Assembly (NCBI GenBank): GCA_003541285.1
Contig: DPMS01000294.1
Coordinates: 1 to 9,597 of the forward strand
Source of the DNA: Actinomycetota bacterium
GTDB lineage: Bacteria; Actinomycetota; Actinomycetes; Streptosporangiales; Streptosporangiaceae
Reading direction: 5' to 3'
Length of the DNA stretch: 9,597 nt
Below the pieces are notes generated by a model. That model made no database searches, was not told the DNA's origin, and saw only the letters and a program-made list of their open reading frames with translations. Numbering within the stretch: the stretch's first letter is position 1; every line of letters starts with the position of its first letter. This document shows, one piece after another, positions 6,077 to 9,597 of the stretch. Position numbers and translations under genes: made by a program.

Positions 6077-6233
6077 GCAGCCACCCGGCGGCCGGATTTG
6101 GATCTGCGGCCCGCGGGGTATGAGCCAGGACGGCAAGGGTGATCTTGCTAGGGGTGTTCCGCGAGACCGACCGCAGGCGTCGCCAGGGGGCTACTGCCGT
6201 GCGCATCCGGTGCGCTGGCTGTGAACGGGGAAG

Positions 6234-8264
6234 ATGGCACACGATTGTGAGCGAAGGCGCAGGTGCTGGCGCCTGTCCGCAGCACGGGGCGCCGCGCTGA
6301 TCATTGCGCCGGTGGCCGCACTGACGGTCAGCTTCGGGGGTGGCTGGGCCGGGCCGGCTGCCAGCGCGGTGGCGCCGGGCGACCGGATGGCGGTGATGCG
6401 CGCGGCGGCGCGGGAGTTCGGTGTGCCCGTGCGCCTGCTGCTGGCGATTTCCTACAACCAGACACGGTGGGAACGCCTCGGTGATTCACCCAGTGCTGAC
6501 GGTGGTTACGGGCTGATGGATCTGACCGCGAAGACGTTTCCCGCGCCGGCGGACTGGCGTGGCCTCGCGGCCCGGCCACTGCCGCGCACCGTGACGCTGG
6601 CCAGGACCCATGACACACTGGACGAGGCTGCACGGTTGCTGCACCTGCCCACCGCCACACTGAAAACCAGCGAGCGGCAGAACGTGCGCGGTGCCGCGGC
6701 ACTGCTGGCAAGATATGCCCGGCACCTTGCCGGGGGAGCCCTGCCTGCGTCGCTGGGCGGCTGGTACGGGGCGGTGGCTGATTACAGTGGCGCGACGACC
6801 GTGCAGGCGGCCCGGTTGTTCGCCGGCGATGTGTTCCGCACGCTGGCCACAGGTGCGTCGCTGACCACCGCTGACCGGCAGGTCATGGATCTGCCAGCCA
6901 CGCCCGGCCTGCGCCCGGACCGGGCCGGGCTCAGCAGGCTGGGCCTGGGGCCGGCCCCGCGGGCTGCCTCGTCCACCGCGGTGGACTGCCCAGCGGATCT
7001 CAACTGCACCTTCGTGCCTGCCGCCTATGCGCGCGACAACCCTCACGATCCGGGCAACTACGGCAACTACGACACGGCCCGCCGGCCGGCCGGCATGCGT
7101 GACCCAGCCGGCCAGACGGTCAGCATGAAGATCAAGTACATCATCGTTCACGACACCGAGGGCTCGTACGACTCCGCCATCAACACGTTCCAGAACCCGG
7201 CTTCCTATGTAAGCGCCAATTATGTGATCCGGTCCGCCGATGGCGCGGTCACCGAGATGGTCCGCCCGCATGACGTTTCGTGGGGCGCCGGGGACTGGTA
7301 TGTCAACATGCACGCCATCAATATCGAGAACGAGGGCTTCGCCGCGCAGGGAGCGGCCTGGTACACGCAGCCCATGTACGGCTCATGTGCCGCGCTGGTC
7401 CGCTATCTCGCGGCGAGATACGGTATACTACTTGATCGCGCACACATTCTTGGCCATGAGGATGTGCCGGGCCCGACCACTTCCCTGACCGCCGCGCAGC
7501 ACTGGGATCCGGGCCCGTTCTGGGACTGGAACCATTTCATGGCACTCGTGCACGGGGTGAGCGACACCACTGAGCGGGCGAAGGGCGGTTCGGCCTCCCG
7601 CGGCCGTCACCAGCTGGTGACGATCGACCCGGCGTTTGACGCCAATGAGCCGCCGGTGAGTGACTGCCCGGGTGGCACCGGGTGCGTCCCCCTCCCGAGC
7701 CAGCCTGCCAGCTTCGTCTACCTGCACACCGGGCCTGGCGAAACCTATCCGCTGATCGGCGACCCCGTCCTGCATCCCGGCGGCGGCCACGGCACCACGG
7801 TAGACAGCGACTGGGGCGACAAGGCCACGATCGGGGAAACGTTCGTGCTCGCGGGGCAGAGCGGCAAGTGGACGGCCATCTGGTTCGCCGGCCAGAGGGC
7901 CTGGTTCTACAACCCGCCGGGCGCCCAGCAAAAAGCGCTGTACAGGAGCGGGAAGGTGATTACACCGAAGGCGGGCCTGGAATCCATCCCGGTCTATGGC
8001 GCCGCCTACCCGGAGGCGTCAGCCTACCCGCCGGCGGTACCGGCGACGACGATAGCCAGGCTGGCTTACACCATTCACGCCGGGCAGGAATATCCCACGG
8101 CCGGCGCAGTTCCCGCCGACTTCTATTACGCCGTGACGATCAACTCCAGCCGCCCGGACGATCACACTGTCATCATTGGCAGGTCCGTCTACGACCAGAT
8201 CTCCTTCAACCACCGCCGGTTCTTCGTCCGGGCCCGTGATGTGACCATGCGGAGCCTTTCCTGA
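6234..8264 (+). CDS. Secreted N-acetylmuramoyl-L-alanine amidase (Amidase_2/PGRP fold)
   Basis: This 676-residue exported enzyme should cut the bond between muramic acid and L-alanine in peptidoglycan. An Arg-rich N-terminus and a hydrophobic segment (about 18-45, ending PAASAVA) form a signal peptide or anchor. Residues 52-98 (MAVMRAAAREFGVPVRLLL, SYNQTRWE, GGYGLMDLT) resemble a lytic transglycosylase domain, but tyrosine and asparagine replace the usual catalytic Glu-Ser pair. The Amidase_2 domain spans about 298-435. The likely zinc ligands are H306 (IIVHDTEGS), H408 (ILGHEDVPG) and D425 (AQHWDPGPFWDW), as in AmpD; INIENEG (362-368) is also typical. Residues 485-676 are beta-rich and SH3-like (VYLHTGPGETYPLIGD), probably for wall binding. 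GGGGAAG abuts the ATG with only 1-2 bases between, too close for a normal ribosome binding site, but I find no better in-frame start. Confidence 0.9.
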   Translation: MAHDCERRRRCWRLSAARGAALIIAPVAALTVSFGGGWAGPAASAVAPGDRMAVMRAAAREFGVPVRLLLAISYNQTRWERLGDSPSADGGYGLMDLTAKTFPAPADWRGLAARPLPRTVTLARTHDTLDEAARLLHLPTATLKTSERQNVRGAAALLARYARHLAGGALPASLGGWYGAVADYSGATTVQAARLFAGDVFRTLATGASLTTADRQVMDLPATPGLRPDRAGLSRLGLGPAPRAASSTAVDCPADLNCTFVPAAYARDNPHDPGNYGNYDTARRPAGMRDPAGQTVSMKIKYIIVHDTEGSYDSAINTFQNPASYVSANYVIRSADGAVTEMVRPHDVSWGAGDWYVNMHAINIENEGFAAQGAAWYTQPMYGSCAALVRYLAARYGILLDRAHILGHEDVPGPTTSLTAAQHWDPGPFWDWNHFMALVHGVSDTTERAKGGSASRGRHQLVTIDPAFDANEPPVSDCPGGTGCVPLPSQPASFVYLHTGPGETYPLIGDPVLHPGGGHGTTVDSDWGDKATIGETFVLAGQSGKWTAIWFAGQRAWFYNPPGAQQKALYRSGKVITPKAGLESIPVYGAAYPEASAYPPAVPATTIARLAYTIHAGQEYPTAGAVPADFYYAVTINSSRPDDHTVIIGRSVYDQISFNHRRFFVRARDVTMRSLS

Positions 8265-8281
8265 CCGGGCAGGCCACGTTC

Positions 8282-8301
8282 CCGGCCCCGCCCGCGGCCG
8301 G
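8282..8301 (+). terminator. Possible terminator of the amidase gene
   Basis: CCGGCC (8282-8287) pairs with GGCCGG (8296-8301), a 6-bp GC stem with an 8-base loop, 17 bases after the amidase stop. It is short, and such stems are frequent by chance at this base composition. Confidence 0.3.
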
Positions 8302-8303
8302 CG

Positions 8304-8584
8304 TCAGGGGGTGAGCGGCTCCAGCAGGGCGGTCGTCGCTTCCTGCTCGAATTGACGGGCCCAGCCTGGCGGTCGTCAAGCTGCCTGAGCGCGCCGACTG
8401 CCAGCAGTTCCCCGTCGAGGCGGCAGCTGAAGAACGTGACGGCAGGACCGAGGAGATCCGCCACGTCCAGGGCATGGACGTCCTCGGGCGGGCTGTGCGA
8501 ATCGGTGAACTCCAGGTGGCGCTCCAGCAGTGCGCGGACGTCTACGGCCCGCGGATCGTCAATCGAGATCCTGGCCCTGCGCAC
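8304..8584 (-). pseudogene. Remnant of a GNAT acetyltransferase gene
   Basis: From a GTG at 8584 the first 74 codons read like the start of a GNAT N-acetyltransferase: ARISIDDPRAVDVRALLERH, SPPEDVHALDV, VTFFSCRLDGELLAVGALRQLDDRQA. Related proteins should then continue into the acetyl-CoA binding motif (an R/Q-x-x-G-x-G loop). Here that whole half is missing. The open frame instead runs on through unrelated Arg/Pro-rich residues into the 3' end of the amidase gene (stop at 8189). At the break, another frame reads WARQFEQEATTALLEPLTP and stops at 8304, which looks like the tail of a different protein, perhaps a regulator's C-terminal helix. A deletion joining two genes would explain both. There is no ribosome binding site at the GTG. 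A functional acetyltransferase is very unlikely. Confidence 0.65.
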
Positions 8585-8761
8585 GGCAGCACTTTAGGGG
8601 ACCCGCCCGGCACCCGCCGCAGCAGGAAGCACGCTGTGGGGCCGGTGCAGCGTTGTGGGCCGGGTGCAGCGCCGGAAATTTCCGCCGAAGTCGTTGGCGT
8701 GGGCGGTCTTGCGGACTCTCACAGCTGTCCACGGCAAGGCAGATGCGGAAGGAAGCAGGCA
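8585..8761 (+). promoter_or_regulatory. Upstream region of the lipoprotein gene with palindrome and repeats
   Basis: This non-coding stretch holds a perfect 12-bp palindrome, CGGAAATTTCCG (8673-8684), and two nearly identical 15-mers, GGGGCCGGTGCAGCG (8638-8652) and GGGCCGGGTGCAGCG (8657-8671), directly before it. GGAAGG at 8747-8752 is the ribosome binding site of the lipoprotein, 9 bases from its ATG. I see no clear -35/-10 pair. The palindrome is an operator candidate for an unknown regulator. Confidence 0.4.
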
Positions 8762-9397
8762 ATGAACAACACAGCCAGGCTGCCAGTGATCACCGGTAGC
8801 GTGCCCGCCTGGGCTGCCCCGCGACGGGTTGCGGCCCGCGCCGGTGCCATCGCCGCCGCGATCGGCGCCGCCGCCATCACCGGATGCTCGGCCAGCCCGG
8901 CTCCGGCACCGGGTCCCACGGCCACACCCACCATCACTGTCACCGTCCCGGCCAGCCCGGCAGCCGCCACCGCGGCGCCCGGCATGGCCGCCACCCCGGC
9001 GACTGCCCCTGCCCCGGCCACCGCTACCCCGGGCAGCCCGGTCCCGGTACTCGGCCGGCCGGCGGGTGCCTTCGCGCAGGGGGTGGGTTTCGGGCAGACC
9101 GAGCCAGCCAAGATCTTCAACGGCGGCGATCCCACTGGCCTGGTCACGCAGATCGCGTGGAAGTCGTGGGGCGGCCCGCAGGCGATCGGGTCCGGCACGA
9201 GCGAGTACGTCGGGCCAGGGCAGTCGGTCGCCACCGGTACCCCGCAGCCGGTCACCGTCGTCGCCTTCCACCTGGGAAACTGCCACGGCACGCTCATGTA
9301 CCGGGCGGTCGAGTGGTATTTCCCGCAGCACGGCCAGGCATTCGACCCCAGCCATTACCAGAACATCTGCGCCGGAACCTACGTGCCGAGCCAGTGA
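8762..9397 (+). CDS. Lipoprotein with conserved C-terminal domain of unknown function
   Basis: This 211-residue protein is predicted to be lipid-anchored on the outer face of the membrane. Two arginines (RRVAARA, 21-27) and a hydrophobic Ala/Ile stretch lead to a lipobox, ITGC, making C42 the lipidated residue. Residues 43-97 form an Ala/Pro/Thr linker of the kind that spans the actinobacterial wall. The globular part (about 98-211) contains FGQTEPAKIFNGGDPTGLV, then WKSWGGPQAIG and EYVGPGQSV, and ends with NCHGTLMYRAVEWYFPQHGQ. Its two cysteines, C174 and C203, could form a disulfide. The pattern is familiar from other actinobacterial lipoproteins, but I know no function for it. The start at ATG 8762 is preferred because GGAAGG lies 9 bases upstream and the signal peptide begins there; the frame is open further upstream across the GNAT remnant. 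The gene precedes a separately promoted PadR regulator. Confidence 0.88.
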   Translation: MNNTARLPVITGSVPAWAAPRRVAARAGAIAAAIGAAAITGCSASPAPAPGPTATPTITVTVPASPAAATAAPGMAATPATAPAPATATPGSPVPVLGRPAGAFAQGVGFGQTEPAKIFNGGDPTGLVTQIAWKSWGGPQAIGSGTSEYVGPGQSVATGTPQPVTVVAFHLGNCHGTLMYRAVEWYFPQHGQAFDPSHYQNICAGTYVPSQ

Positions 9398-9410
9398 CGG
9401 GCGGGCCGGG

Positions 9411-9439
9411 TTGACAGGCAGGCGGATAACCGCTATCTA
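9411..9439 (+). promoter_or_regulatory. Promoter of the PadR-family gene
   Basis: A perfect -35 box TTGACA (9411-9416) is followed after 17 bases by TATCTA (9434-9439), a moderate -10 match in an unusually A/T-rich patch. Transcription would start near 9446, about 20 bases before the GTG. The -10 element lies inside the palindromic operator candidate. Confidence 0.6.
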
Positions 9440-9454
9440 TTAGCTAACCGTTAT
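9426..9454. promoter_or_regulatory. Operator candidate of the PadR-family regulator
   Basis: ATAACCGCTATCTA (9426-9439) and TAGCTAACCGTTAT (9441-9454) form an imperfect inverted repeat around a single central base, with 11 of 14 arm positions paired. It covers the -10 region and transcription start and ends 12 bases before the PadR start codon. PadR proteins are commonly autorepressors that bind palindromes in their own promoters, so this is the likely binding site. Confidence 0.6.
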
Positions 9455-9466
9455 GCCGGAGGAGCC

Positions 9467-9597
9467 GTGCAGCAGGAAGTTGTGCTTGCGCTACTGGCGA
9501 AGGAGCCAGCGCACGGCTACCAGTTGCGTGCGCGGCTCGGGCAGGCGCTCGGCCCGCTCGGCGAGGCGATGAACGCCGGGCAGATCTACGTCACCCT
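9467..9597 (+). CDS. PadR-family transcriptional regulator, 5' part only
   Basis: Only the first 43 codons plus 2 bases are in the window. They read VQQEVVLALLAKEPAHGYQL and continue through RLGQALGPLGEAMNAGQIYVTL, which is the N-terminal winged-helix region of PadR regulators: the LLAKEPAHGYxL helix and the GQIYxTL recognition helix are characteristic. The GTG start has GGAGGAG just upstream (9458-9464). An ATG at 9453 is in a different frame and does not give this protein. PadR genes usually sit with the transporter or enzyme they control, so the target is probably to the right of the window. The rest of the family (about 60 more residues of the domain and a C-terminal dimerisation helix) is not visible. 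Confidence 0.88.
   Translation, partial: MQQEVVLALLAKEPAHGYQLRARLGQALGPLGEAMNAGQIYVT

Noticed and set aside
4718..6136. Long open frame antisense to the secreted protein gene (472 codons)
   Set aside because: Its sequence is Arg/Gly/Ala/Val-rich with no recognisable domain, and it exactly mirrors the coding strand of a convincing gene; such shadows are expected at this GC content.
6486..7313. Open frame of 275 codons antisense to the amidase gene
   Set aside because: It overlaps the Amidase_2 catalytic region on the opposite strand and has low-complexity composition without motifs.
7419..7440. Internal promoter in the amidase gene at TATACT
   Set aside because: There is no -35 element at the right distance and no downstream gene that would need it before the amidase stop.
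8189..8362. Extension of the GNAT remnant as a genuine protein tail overlapping the amidase gene
   Set aside because: The residues are Arg/Pro-rich, lack the acetyl-CoA motif, and run antisense into the amidase 3' end, so I treat the region beyond 8362 as non-homologous read-through.
1..9597. tRNA, rRNA, CRISPR array, insertion sequence or defence system
   Set aside because: No cloverleaf-like sequence, no regularly spaced repeats beyond the two-copy elements, and no transposase, nuclease or helicase-like protein was recognised.

Overview
The window is very GC-rich with a strong G/C bias in third codon positions, GTG/TTG starts, long open frames on both strands of real genes, and protein families typical of filamentous actinobacteria (stand-alone CBM48-like protein, HxlR and PadR regulators, lipoproteins with Pro/Ala/Thr linkers). 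I read it as chromosomal DNA of a high-GC actinomycete; the sequence does not justify a genus. There are no rRNA or tRNA genes, transposases, integrases or CRISPR arrays that I can see.

Left part (1-1535). A CoxL-like molybdenum hydroxylase large subunit runs leftward out of the window. It carries the AYRGAGR loop of the form II (non-classical) CO-dehydrogenase-like group. A possible 59-residue ORF precedes it and overlaps its start as GTGA. The remaining upstream DNA holds several short palindromes and a 19-bp direct repeat with 33-bp period.

Middle part (1536-3946). A rightward stand-alone glycogen-binding (CBM48/isoamylase early-set) protein converges on a leftward GNAT acetyltransferase; their 3' ends overlap by 17 bp inside a 9-bp-stem hairpin. 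The GNAT gene diverges from an HxlR-type regulator, with a near-perfect 27-bp inverted repeat between them that overlaps both inferred promoters. The regulator is followed after 6 bp by a lipocalin-like CrtC/AttH-type protein, so the two are probably one transcription unit.

Right part (3947-9597). Three cell-envelope or exported proteins lie in a row on the plus strand: a 603-residue cysteine-rich secreted protein of unknown function, a 676-residue secreted AmpD-type N-acetylmuramoyl-L-alanine amidase with a degenerate lysozyme/transglycosylase-like N-terminal domain, and a 211-residue lipoprotein with a conserved but unnamed C-terminal domain. A strong hairpin separates the first two. A decayed GNAT gene sits antisense between the amidase and the lipoprotein. 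The window ends in the first 43 codons of a PadR-family regulator with a consensus -35 box and a 29-bp palindromic operator candidate.

Nothing here looks like a defence system or an obvious new multi-gene machine. The most interesting items are the uncharacterised secreted/lipoprotein domains, the two well-defined operator candidates, the pseudo-enzyme domain on the amidase, and the gene relic at 8304-8584.
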